Positions 9,497-20,643 of a DNA stretch of 64,000 bases are shown one piece after another. Position 1 is the stretch's first letter, and each line of letters begins with the position of its first letter. The notes beneath the pieces are model-generated. The model did not search any database. It was not told the DNA's origin and was given only the letters and a program-made list of their open reading frames with translations. Position numbers and translations under genes: made by a program. The DNA comes from Cryptomeria japonica (Eukaryota > Streptophyta > Pinopsida > Cupressales > Cupressaceae): NCBI RefSeq assembly GCF_030272615.1, contig NC_081413.1, positions 20,896,501 through 20,960,500 on the forward strand, given 5' to 3'.

Positions 9497-12400
9497 ATGG
9501 CTCGTAAAAGTGAATTTTCCGGCAAGGTTGATTATTTAGAAAGAAGTGTATGTGATGATTTTTTAGAACAGTTGATGTTGTCAACTAACCAAGCATCAAA
9601 GGCCAAAGAGTTAGTGCCCAGGGCTCCCCATCTGAAGATAGGAGAAGGATTGTATGATAAAGGTAATTGGTTGAGAGACCCACAGGTTGGACTGTTTGGG
9701 TTGGGGTTGTTTAGAGTCGGATTTGGAATGAGAAATTCTTCTGCTCCTCAAAACAGTATTTGGGAACTACTGTTTTGAGGATTGAACTATGATTCAGTCA
9801 CAAGATGCATCCTGGATGTAAATGGGAAAACCCTTGTGGAAATCAATGCGAAAGAATTAAGAACAACATTTGGTCTCAATGAGCTCACAAACTTCCTGGA
9901 ACCCATAAATTTCACATCATTAGCCCAAGTATATAGTGCACAGAGGAGTCATCTTAGGAATGGGCCTCTTAAAGAACTCTTTTTGAAAATAGGAGGGTTA
10001 GTAGTTGTAGGGCCCAACACACAAGAGCCTTTTTCATTGAGTATGTTTACCTTGAGGGCTAAAGGAATGTATTGGGCACTTTGCCAAGTTCTAGGAGAGG
10101 ATGCTGAAGAAAATATGCCAAATCATTACTTGCTAATGATTGTTCAGATTTTGAATCCTTCTCTTGCTATCACATTTGATTATGCTTCTTACATTGCCGA
10201 TGCTATCCATGGAGGGTTGATAGGAATAAAAAATGGAAAGGTGGATAAACCTTTTGGATGGTATTCACTCTTAATGCACCTTTTTCTCTTCAAAGGTGGT
10301 GATTATTTCGCCAGTGGACTAGACCTAGTTAAAGAGAAGGAAGGAGAGAAAATGCCAGTACAATTATGGAGTACTATGTTGTCATGGGATAGAGAGGATG
10401 CTAGTTTCCTAAAGTTTGATAAATATTTTGCATCTAAAATAAGGACTCTCCTTTGCTCTGATAACCCAAGAGTCCCCAAGGTTCTTCTGGAATTCATAAG
10501 GCCAAAAGAATTCGCAGAGAACATCAAAATTGTACATAACTAGGGCGACATGTATCTATATCCAGTCTCCATGGTTTTTAGAGTTTTTGGTTTCAGGGGT
10601 ACTCCATTTTTGTTACCTTACCAGGTCCCTCTCAAAGTGGGAATAGCTGAGATCCTTAGACAAATTGGTGGCCTACAAGAGGCAAAGTTAACAGGCAGAG
10701 GTAAAGGAAATATTTTCCCTGCAGCCACCATAGCCCACCAATTTGTAATTACCAAGGGAGGCTGGAATTGCTTTGAGGATTTCCTCAAACCTTACCATTT
10801 ATCCACTACAGTGTCTCGATGTGCTGATCCAGAGGACTTCTTCAATGGTATGTTCAGGAAGAAGGTAGCATGCAGAGGTAGGCCTCATCAATTCCAATTT
10901 CCTGAAGATCTCATCAGAAATGAATTTGATTTAGATGAGCAGGAATTAAAGAAAGAAAAGTGGGTGGCTTATAAGAAAGCCTTGGATTTTGTGCATCAAT
11001 TTGATGCTAGCTATGACCCTTTGTCTAGCTTCTTCCCATTTGAAGAAAAAATAAAGTTTTTGATTGTTTTCTTTGAAGATGTAATGCAAACACTAAAGGA
11101 GAAGAGGGAGGCTGTGATTAAAAGTGACCCTGAAAAGGCCAGAGTGATCCTAAGCAAGTCAGCTTCCACCAAAGCAATTCCTCCTGGTGATTACACACTA
11201 TGAAATAAATCAGGTTATAGTGTGCTAGTACCTACAACGGGGGAGCCCTTTGCATCAAAAGGAAAGAGGAAGATACAAGATGTCATTGACATCCAAGATA
11301 GCCCAAAGAAGCAAAGGGTGGGGAAGGAAGTGCAATCAGATACACCCTTGTATTCCCCATCCCAATCCCCTATCCACATAGGAGATGAACAAGCAGCAGC
11401 TGCACATCTCTTGCAGTTGGGCAGCTTGGGGGAGATTGCATACACTTATGATGAAGTGGAAGAAGGGATGCCAGAAGAGCCCATTGAAGCTGAAATGGGC
11501 ATTACCTCAACTGAACTTAAAGGCCAGGAGTGGGATCCTGAGATAAAAAAGGCAAGTAGTGCCTTTTTAGCTAATGACAACTTTGTCACATCAGAAGCAT
11601 TCATGCAGTTCATTTGGAAACAACATATAGATAGATATAATGCTAGATGTGAGACAAGAAAGGCTGAGCAACCTGATAAAGATCCAGCCTTAGTGGAGGA
11701 GGAAATAAAATAGGAGATGATGGAAGAATTCAAAACCATCACTCCTGAACAGGGAAGAGATCTAGTAGCACAAGCTGGAGTGCTCATCTTACCAGAGTGA
11801 GATATTGCTGATGCTCTGGTGCTAGATGCAGTAAGAAAAGAAACTAAACCCATGGAAGGGGTTGCATTCAATAAGGATAATGCTGCACTAGTTATGTGGT
11901 CCCTCAAGAGAAATGAGGGCAAGAAAGGCAAAGACACCCCAGGGTCAAGTCACCTTGGTGGATTGATGGTAAAAAGAGTGTAGAGTACAGGGGTAGTAGA
12001 GGCTGCTAGCACTGTGCTAGAAACTGCAAAATTCAGTGTTGCAGTGGCTGAGAAGGAAGCCAAAGAAAAGGAGGCCCTCCAAATTAAGTTGGAAATAGTT
12101 TTGAAGGCCTATAACAGTGCCAAGGAGGAAGTAAGGGGCAAAGATAGCATCATTGCCAAGTTGTAGAGCCAGTTGATGGGACAACACCAACAAGGTGAGC
12201 CTTCAACATTGATGATTTCCTCCTCTCCTGCAAGACCTCCACCTACAAGCCCTATCATCGAATTTCCACCATCTCTAGCACCTTCCAGCTCCCAAATGAT
12301 TGAGATTACTCCTCAAGAACTAGAAAACCTGAAGCAAGCTCAGGCTTTGTATGCAGGGAAATATGAGGAAAAGGTAAGGGCCACAATCTCCAATTTTGCA

Positions 12401-13087
12401 AATACGATAAATGCCTCATTGCTTTACAACAGTGTGGGAAAATTTATGGAGATATGGAATGAACTGAAGAGAGATAAGGGCATTTTGACACCCATTTTTG
12501 ACAAATGGAGGCCTAGGGAGCAAGATCTAGAGTTGATGTGTGTATCCTGTGATGAAGCAAGAGCCAATCCCATTATCAAATCCACTTTTGATGTTGCTAA
12601 AGTTTTAATGCAATTGGCAGCAGATGTAGATAATGTGGATACAAAGGTCAATTTATGCAAGAAGGAATACGCTGATCATGTTTTTGAGTTGCTCCCAGGA
12701 ATTTTTACCAATCCGGATGAGTTGAAAGACAAGCAAATATAGCTTAAAGAGATAGAAGTCAAATTGTCAGCAAGGGTTAAGGGAATCATTGATCTTGATG
12801 ATACCTCTTTCTTTGTTATAACAATACAGGAAATAGAAAAAATTAAATCACATTATAGTTTTCTTAATTCAGAAGTCAACAAACTGAGAAATTCTTGGAA
12901 AAGGTTGACTAAAATTAAAGATAATGTGATTAATTTTTCATGGCCGACAGAAGAGACATATAATGAGTGGGAAGTTAAATATTCCACCCATGATTCGGAG
13001 CAATTGGAGAGCGCCCCTGAAAAGATAGAAGAGGTTGCAACCGAACAACCTGTTGAACAAACTGCAGAGGTTGAAAAGAGTGCATAA
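9497..13087 (+). pseudogene. Third ORF of the Tat-like element, about 1,196 codons, function unknown
   Basis: A single reading frame runs from the ATG at 9497 to TAA 13085-13087. It is interrupted only by in-frame TGA 9776, TAG 10541, TGA 11201, TAG 11711, TGA 11798, TAG 11981, TAG 12164 and TAG 12740, with no indel. The N-terminal ~570 residues look globular, with conserved-looking aromatic blocks (for example PFGWYSLLMHLFLFKGG near 10252-10302 and GRGKGNIFPAATIAHQFV near 10700-10750). Near 11255-11330 is a basic cluster of bipartite nuclear-localisation type (KGKRK ... PKKQR). The remainder is acidic and Pro/Ser-rich, then mostly helical and coiled-coil-like to the end. I do not recognise a family. 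It occupies the place where some plant gypsy elements carry extra or env-like ORFs, but I see no signal peptide or clear transmembrane segment. Confidence 0.75.
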
Positions 13088-13202
13088 CTGCTTTTACGCA
13101 AAAACTGTAATCTCTTCAATTTTTGAAATAATTGTTACAAACTCTCCTCGAAAACTCTGAAGCTTTGTGCATCCATGATTTTTATAAATGGATACCAGGA
13201 CT

Positions 13203-13215
13203 AGAGGGAGAGGGA
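13203..13215 (+). other. Polypurine tract of the Tat-like element
   Basis: AGAGGGAGAGGGA lies just before the inferred 3' LTR start and 115 bp after ORF3. It would prime plus-strand synthesis. Confidence 0.65.
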
Positions 13216-14029
13216 TCACAAAATTTTTGTAAGAAAACACTGCAGAAATTTATCTGAGCTTTTCCAAAGTTTAAATGGAGAATCAGAATTTCTTGTAATA
13301 TTTCTTAAAATGAATATCAATATATAGGCCATCGGTTTTGAGTAAAGCTTTGTGTTGTCTTCAAGTTTGTTTACAAATTTATTTACTGTCTCTATTCTGA
13401 ATAATCCAGGGTTGTTTAGTTTGAATGGAATTGCAAAGCAATCTCAATATAAGTGTTTGTTAGCTTTTCTCTTTAGGAGGGAAATTAAATACGCGGGATC
13501 ACTTATACTAGTAAATTATTTGGAAGGAAACTTTGAATTTTTGAGGACCATAGCTTAGTCTGGAATGATTGAATTCTTGTATGTGTCAGGCATATATAAG
13601 GATTAAGTGGAAACCAAGCCAACGGGAAGCATAAAGATATATTGTTTCAGGAGTTTTATTTGAGTTTAGATGACTCTGTAACCTTGGATAAGGCACTGGT
13701 ACTAATCGAGGTTGTTTATTGCATACTTTGTTGATCAAAATGCTGAAGTTAAGTATAGTTTCCATTCTTTGTTTCCAGTTGGTTTCAAGGTGAACAAATC
13801 CATTGGTTTTCTGGACTGGTTTGTTGTGGGTTTATTGTTTTAAAAGTGTGAAGTTAATTCACAAAGGTATACCCACCTGGGCTCCAAGGAAGCCCGAAGT
13901 GTAGAAGGTCTAATCAAACCTTGTCATATGTTGTCTCTGGAATTTCCTTATCTTTGATGTCTCCTCTGCACCCAACTTAGACCATATTATTCTAAGGACA
14001 TTGAAGGGAATCAGATTTTGAGGACAACA
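13216..14029 (+). repeat. 3' LTR of the Tat-like element
   Basis: The last 363 bp match 1-363. The left border is set from the purine tract and could instead be the TGT at 13228. The total is about 800-815 bp. A TATA-like TATATAAG occurs at 13593-13600. The LTR ends in ACAACA at 14029. Confidence 0.85.
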
Positions 14030-14350
14030 GGTACCAATGCCTTTCGCCTTAATCTTCCTCCATATATGCAAATTTACTTAGTTGTAAATGTAGAAAATCT
14101 AAAGTTGTACAAGCCTCCAATGATATTAGATGAAGAGGATACTGTTCAGATTCCTTCTGTCAATGACCTAGCACCTGAGCATCTGAATGTGTTGCAAGAG
14201 GATGTCATCCTGGATAGAAACATCGGATCTTCAAAAAGAGGTTGTGTTGAATACCTTAAAGTGGGATGGAAAGGGATGCACCCTAGTAAAGAAAGATGGA
14301 TGGAGATTGGTAAAGTGAGGGATCTTTACCCTCACCTACTTTCTAATTAG
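14030..14350 (+). pseudogene. pol: Chromovirus integrase C-terminus and chromodomain, interrupted by the Tat-like element
   Basis: Right after the Tat-like 3' LTR the frame reads GTNAFRLNLPPYMQIYLVVN with NVENLKLY, the conserved C-terminal part of Ty3/gypsy integrases. It is followed about 60 residues later by a chromodomain-like stretch (VILDRN ... RGCVEYLKVGWKGMHPSKERW) and ends at TAG 14348-14350. The 5' part of this older polyprotein must lie beyond the left window edge, on the other side of the inserted element. The remaining ~106 codons have no stop, so the host element was not very decayed on this side. A chromodomain places it among the chromoviruses. Confidence 0.82.
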
Positions 14351-15540
14351 TCAAACTTTCGGAGGTCTGAAAGCTCTTCAGTGGGGAGGCTTGATCTGGA
14401 GGATAAAATAAATTATCTCCAATACTCTAGAAATAAACATGTGACACCTCAGAAGGAAAATGGTTTAGCAAAATATATGTTATGAGATTTGAACTCATAA
14501 CCTCCCTCAACAAACCCATTGCTTTCACTGCTAGACCATTCATTCACATTTACTATTTTTTAGAGAGAAGTTGGTTTTATTGTATAACCAACTGTCCAAA
14601 GAGAGAATGGAGGCCAATGGGGGTGGAACCCTTGACTACCAGTCTCCCAAAATGGATGGAAACCATTGTGCTATATATAGCACTTGAATCATTAGTGGCC
14701 TATATTAAATTTAAACAATGTGAAGCTCGCCAATCCATATTTTAAAGGTGATATTGGCTAAATAAACCCCCTAATTACTAATGGTGCAAATTCATAAGAA
14801 TTTAAAGGAGATATACATAGGAAATAATTTCTTGTAAAGGGTTATTTATGGGATTTGGTGGTTTTAGTCTATTTTAGACTTATTTTATGTATAAAAGGGG
14901 GTAGTAGGCCTTTTTGAGACATCCAGGTGATGGAAAGGAGACGGTATGTTGAAGAGTTTGTTGTTATTCCTACATGTTGGAGGTTAAATACTGATGTGCT
15001 TGAAGGGAATAGTTTTTGCAAGCATTTGTAATTGATTTCTTGGAGTAATCGGATTGGTCCCCCTATTGGAGCAGGACCCAGAGACGTAGTCCATCTGGAC
15101 GAACTCCATTATCAATTGTGTTTTCTCTTCTATCTATTTTTCTCTCTTTTCTTTCTATCATCATCTTTAATATGCTTTGTTCATTTAAGCATTTTAATCA
15201 TGTTAATTCACTTATGTATACTTTTAATTAACTTATGTAATTGCTATAAGCTTTCTTATGCAATAGTCATAGATCCTAATCAGATCGTGAATCTTCATTT
15301 TAAATTATAGGTCACTTGTGATTTAGTTAGATATTAATCATTTTCAAGTGATCTATAGTTTATAGTTTATACCATGTAAACATAGAGTTGAAAGACCTAA
15401 AGGACATCTGTAACGAAATGGTTAGTTCCATTCTACACAGCATGTATTTTAAACCATTTGAAATAATTTGAGACCTAGTTTGTTAAAGAAAAATACAAGC
15501 CTCTACTTGGAGATAAGTAGTTGGTAAGTGTATCAGTTGC
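14351..15540 (+). repeat. 3' UTR and probable 3' LTR of the interrupted chromovirus
   Basis: A purine-rich GTGGGGAGG near 14381 may be the polypurine tract, with an LTR starting TGATCTGG about 14391. A TATA box with TATAAAAG is at 14890-14897, and 15030-15110 looks like the R/U5 part of a plant LTR (GAGCAGGACCCAGAGACGTAG). The right LTR border could not be placed because the other LTR is outside the window. An 8-bp inverted repeat AGTTGGTT/AACCAACT occurs at about 14571-14595. The last 200 bp are AT-rich with nothing recognisable. Confidence 0.45.
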
Positions 15541-18500
15541 CTATCCACTTCTTCCAAAGATGAAAACTCCCTCAGCAATGCTTGCTTCCTACCCACAATA
15601 GTATTCTTTATCTTTTCATATTCCTTTCTGGTCATTTTGCACCAAAATTCTCATGCCCCCCCCAATCTTAACACCACTGTGATATTTGAATTCACTTCCA
15701 ATTTTGGGTGAATGGTGTCAGCTCCACTTCCACCCTTGAAAGCCTATAGTTCCCTGTCCTCTTAATTACATTGAAATGATAGATTCATATAATTCATTAA
15801 CAAAACTAAAAATAAAGTCCTATATTAAGTATACACTAAGAATTAAATCCACTAACTCCATTTCAAGATTGCCTTCTCGAGTCGACGGAGTTCTTCTTTT
15901 TTGTATGACCCCTATCCTCTTCTTCCAAAGATGAAAACTCCCTCAAATATGCTTGCTTCCTACCCATGGTAGTATTCTTTATCTTTTCATATTCCTTTCT
16001 GGTCATTTTGCACCAAAATTCTCATGCCCCCCTTCATCATTAACACCACCATGATATTTGAATTCACTTCCAATTTTGGGTGAATGGAGTCAGCTCCACT
16101 TCCACCCATGAAAGCCTATAGTTACTTGTCCTCTTAATTACATTGAAATGATAGATTCATTTATTTAATTAACAAAACTAAAAATAAAGTCCTATATTAA
16201 GTATACACTAAGAATTAAATCCACTAACTCCATTTCAAGATTGCCTTCCCGAGTCGACAGAGTTCTTCTTTTTTCTACAACACCTATCCTCTTCTTCCAA
16301 AGATGAAAACTCCCTCAACAATGCTTGCTTCCTACCCATGGTAGTATTCTTTATCTTTTCATATTCCTTTCTGGTCATTTTGTGCCAAAATTCTCATGCC
16401 CCCCCTCATCATTAACAACACCGTGATATTTTAATTCACTTCCAATTTTGGGTGAATGGTGTCAGCAACACTTCCACCCTTGAAAGCTTATAGTTACTTG
16501 TCCTCTTAATTACATTGAAATGATAGATTCATTTAATTCATTAACAAAACTAAAAATAAAGTCCTATATTAAGTATACACTAAGAATTAAATCCACTAAC
16601 TCCATTTCAAGATTGCCTTCCCGAGTCGAAGGAGTTCTTCTTTTTTCTACGACCCCTATCCTCTTCTTCCAAAGATGAAAACTCCCTCAAAAATGCTTGC
16701 TTCCTACCCACATTAGTATTCTTTATCTTTTCATATTCCTTTCTGGTCATTTTGTGCCAAAATTCTCATGCCCCCCCTCATCCTTAACACCACCGTGATA
16801 TTTGAATTCACTTTCAATTTTGGGTGAATGGTGTTAGCTCCACTTCCACCCTTGAAAGCCTATAGTTACTTGTCCTCTTAATTACATTGAAATGATAGAT
16901 TCATTTAATTCATTAAGAAAACTAAAAATAAAGTCCTATATTAAGTATACACTAAGAATTAAATCCACTAACTCCATTTCAAGATTGCCTTCCCGAGTCG
17001 ACGGAGTTCTTCTTTTTTCTACGACCCCTATCCTCTTCTTCCAAAGATGAAAACTCCCTCAAAAATGCTTGATTCCTACCCACACTAGTATTCATTATCT
17101 TTTCATATTCCTTTTTGGCCATTTTGCACCAAAATTCTCATGCCCCCCCTCATCCTTAACACCACCGTGATATTTGAATTCACTTCCAATTTTGGGTGAA
17201 TGGTGTCAGCTCCACTTCCACCCTTGAAAGCCTATAGTTACTTGTCCTCTTAATTACATTGAAATGATAGATTCATTTAATTCATTAAGAAAACTAAAAA
17301 TAAAGTCCTATATTAAGTATACACTAAGAATTAAATCCACTAACTCCATTTCAAGATTGCCTTCCCAAGTCGACGGAGTTCTTCTTTTTTGTATGACACC
17401 TATCCTCTTCTTCCAAAGATGAAAACTCCCTCAGATATGCTTGCTTCCTACCCACGGTAGTATTCTTTATCTTTTTGTATTCCTTTCTGGTCATTTTGCA
17501 CCAAAATTCTCATGCCCCCCTTCATCATTAACACCACCGTGATATTTGAATTCACTTCCAATTTTGGGTGAATGGTGTCAGCTCCACTTCCACCCATGAA
17601 AGCCTATAGTTACTTGTCCTCTTTATTACATTGAAATGATAGATTCATTTAATTCATTAACAAAACTAAAAATAAAGTCCTATATTAAGTATACACTAAG
17701 AATTAAATCCACTAACTCCATTTCAAGATTGCCTTCCCGAGTTGACGGAGTACTTCTTTGTTCTACAAACCCTATCCTCTTCTTCCAAAGATGAAAACTC
17801 CCTCAACAATGCTTGCTTCCTACCCATGGTAGTATTCTTTATCTTTTCGTATTCCTTTCTGGTCATTTTGCACCAAAATTCTCATGCCCCCCCTCATCAT
17901 TAACAACACCGTATATTTGAATTCACTTCCAATTTTGGGTGAATGGTGTCAGGTCCAATTCCACCAATGAAAGCCTATAGTTACTTGTCCTCTTAATTAC
18001 ATTGAAATGATAGATTCATTTAATTCATTAACAAAACTAAAAATAAAGTCCTATATTAAGTATACAGTAAGAATTAAATCCACTAACTCCATTTCAAGAT
18101 TGCCTTCCCGAGTCGATGGAGTTCTTCTTTTCTCTACGACCCCTATCCTCTTCTTCCAAAGATGAAAACTCCCTCAGCAATGCTTGCTTCCTACCCACGG
18201 TAGTATTCTTTATCTTTTCATACTCCTTTCTAGTCATTTTGCGCCAAAATTCTCATGCCCCACTTCATCATTAACACCACCATGATATTTGAATTCAATT
18301 CCAATTTTGGGTGAATGGTGTTAGCTACAATTCCACCAATGAAAGCCTATAGTTACTTGTCCTCTTAATTATAGTGAAATGATAGATTCAATTAATTCAT
18401 TAGAAAAACTAAAAATAAAGTCCTATATTAGGTATACACTAAGAATTAAATCCACTAACTCCATTTCAAGATTGCCTTCCCGAGTCGACAGAGTTCTTCT

Positions 18501-19582
18501 TTTTTCTATGACCCCTATCCTCTTCTTCCAAAGATGAAAACTCCCTCAACAATGCTTGCTTCCTACCCACGGTAGTATTCTTTATCTTTTCATATTCCTT
18601 TCTTGTCATTTTGCACCAAAATTCTCATGCCCCCCCTCATCATTAACACCACCGTGATATTTGAATTCACTTCCAATTTTGGGTGAATGGTGTCAGCTCC
18701 ACTTCCACCCTTGAAAGCCTATAGTTACTTGTCCTCTTAATTACATTGAAATGATAGATTCATTTAATTCATTAAGAAAACTAAAAATAAAGTCCTATAA
18801 GTATACACTAAGAATTAAATCCACTAACTCCATTTCAAGATTTCCTTCCCGAGTCGACGGAGTTCTTCTTTTTTGTATGACCCCTATCCTCTTCTTCCAA
18901 AGATGAAAACTCCCTCAACAATGCTTGCTTCCTACCCATGGTAGTATTCTTTATCTTTTCATATTCCTTTTTGGTCATTTTGCGCCAAAATTCTCATGCC
19001 CCCCCTCATCATTAACACCATTGTGATATTTGAATTCATGTCCAATTTTGGGTGAATGGTGTCAGCTCCACTTCCAGCCTTGAAAGCCTATAGTTACTTG
19101 TCCTCTTAATTACATTGAAATGATAGATTCATTTAATTCATTAACCAAACTAAAAATAAAGTCCTATATTAAGTATACACTAAGAATTAAATCCACTAAC
19201 TCCATTTCCAGATTGCCTTCCCAAGTCGATAGAGTTCTTTTTTCTATGACCCCTATCCTCTTCTTCCAAAGATGAAAATCCCTCAGCAATGCTTGCTTCC
19301 TACCCACGGTAGTATTCTTTATCTTTCATATTCCTTTCTGGTCATTTTGCGCCAAAATTCTCATGCCCCCCTTCATCATTAACACCACTGTGATATTTGA
19401 ATTCACTTCCAATTTTGGGTGAATAATGTCAGCTCCACTTCCACCCTTGAAAGCGTATAGTTAATTGTCCTCTTAATTACATTGAAATGATAGATTCATT
19501 TAATTCATTAACAAAACTAAAAATAAAGTCCTATATTAAGTATGCACTAAGAATTAAATCCACTAACTCCATTTCAAAATTG
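15541..19582. repeat. Satellite array, about 11 units of 372 bp
   Basis: Units start at CTATCC on 15541, 15911, 16284, 16656, 17028, 17400, 17772, 18143, 18515, 18884 and 19253; periods are 369-373 bp and the last unit is incomplete. Units look over 90 percent alike by eye. Each has a C6-C7 tract in CATGCCCCCCCTCATC, nearly all a GAATTC and many a GTCGAC. No frame is open across units. The left junction with non-repeat DNA is sharp at 15541, and the right one falls within TTCAAAATTGC near 19582. At 372 bp a unit is about two nucleosome repeats long. Confidence 0.95.
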
Positions 19583-20449
19583 CACTAATTTTAATTTGCC
19601 TTTCGCCTTTATCACTTTATAATCTCAATTTCAACTACTCATTATTAATGATTAACAAGCTAATAAAATAATATAATTAATTTTAAAAGAATATTCTTTT
19701 ATTTTATTTTTTACACTTTTTATCAAATTGGGATAATGATATGTTGAGGAAGAATACTTTCGAACCAATACTAAGGAAGAGATCTTTTATTTTTAGAATC
19801 AAAACATATTATTGCTATCTATTAAATTAGCTAATTTCAAAAGATATATCATCATCAGGTAATCAACATAGTTAGCCATTCTCTGAGAAGGTGAAGATTT
19901 TGAGTCAAAACAAGAAATCCATCACCACTCAACACTATCAAATTGTTTGGACACCTCTGCCTCAACTATATTCTCATAGTTCTAGAAAAAACAATCTATC
20001 AAATGTACTTATAGAAAAATCAAGTGACATCAATCTCCTTAGTACCACATTACAATTAAAAAAACTAAATAATAATCAAATTTCATTGTAGTACAAAATA
20101 AATTTTAATTCAAAATTATTTTCTAATTGTGTTACAACAAAATTTAATTATAATATAAATAATTTCTAAATTTCATGCAGATTTTTTTTATGGGGGTCCA
20201 GACATGTTAGCATGATAGTCTGGAAAGGGAACGAATCTCGTGGATCTCTGGTGGATTCATTTGGAGCCATTCAACATCACTAGTGGACCAAGAGCCCATT
20301 GACTTCATGCCAAAATTTGAGATGTAACATTAAATTTTTTTTAAGAGAATGTGTGCAGTTTGTTCAAGAAAATTAAAGGAACATAAGCATTAATTGAGGT
20401 TTTGTGTGGAGAATAAAGTTGAATGGTAAGTTCTTCCTAGTTACAATTT
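19583..20449. other. AT-rich spacer, no gene seen
   Basis: Strongly AT-rich. A slightly GC-richer island at 20185-20330 has no long frame and no recognisable product. Confidence 0.6.
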
Positions 20450-20643
20450 CTTTTACAATGCAAAACAATTTCATCAATGTTTTTGATTAGGGGAAAAGTA
20501 GGTTTTACAGGGACCCGAAACCAACAAGTAACATACAAAAATTAAATAAACAGTCTAAGTTCACCAACATGGAAAAACTATCAAACAGACAAAAAGACAA
20601 CAAACCAAACAAAATGACAACAAGAACTAAAACTAGGAAATAA
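20450..20643 (-). other. 3' tail of the non-LTR-like relic
   Basis: Non-coding sequence downstream of the coiled-coil ORF. Reading on the minus strand it contains TTTCGGGTCCCTGTAAAACC, which resembles the tail at the right end of the window. No clear poly(A) was found. Confidence 0.4.

Larger units (their letters stand above)
1..14029 (+). mobile_element. Ogre/Tat-group Ty3/gypsy LTR retrotransposon, 5' end outside window
   Basis: Positions 1-363 repeat at 13667-14029 without an indel, so they are the two LTRs; the start of the 5' LTR lies outside the window. Between them, all on the plus strand, are a PBS, gag, aspartic protease, an RNase H, RT, a second RNase H, an HHCC/DDE integrase, a 2-kb non-coding block with hairpins, a long third ORF and a purine tract. 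Two RNase H domains, the PBS type and an extra ORF point to the Ogre/Tat group (family knowledge). Eighteen in-frame stops plus one frameshift in pol inactivate it. The 3' LTR is followed directly by chromovirus integrase coding sequence, so this is a nested insertion. The left target duplication cannot be seen; the right flank starts GGTAC. Confidence 0.9.

Noticed and set aside
11446-11937. 163-codon minus-strand frame inside ORF3
   Set aside because: Antisense of the ORF3 coding frame with Ser/Leu-rich composition; no supporting motif.
14480-14680. tRNA-like antisense phrases (GATTTGAACTCATAACC; GGAACCCTTGACTACC)
   Set aside because: They resemble T-arm/acceptor regions, but I could not fold a full cloverleaf; probably chance or an old tRNA-derived repeat.
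15541-19582. CRISPR-like array
   Set aside because: Repeats are 372 bp and contiguous, with no spacers; this is a plant satellite.
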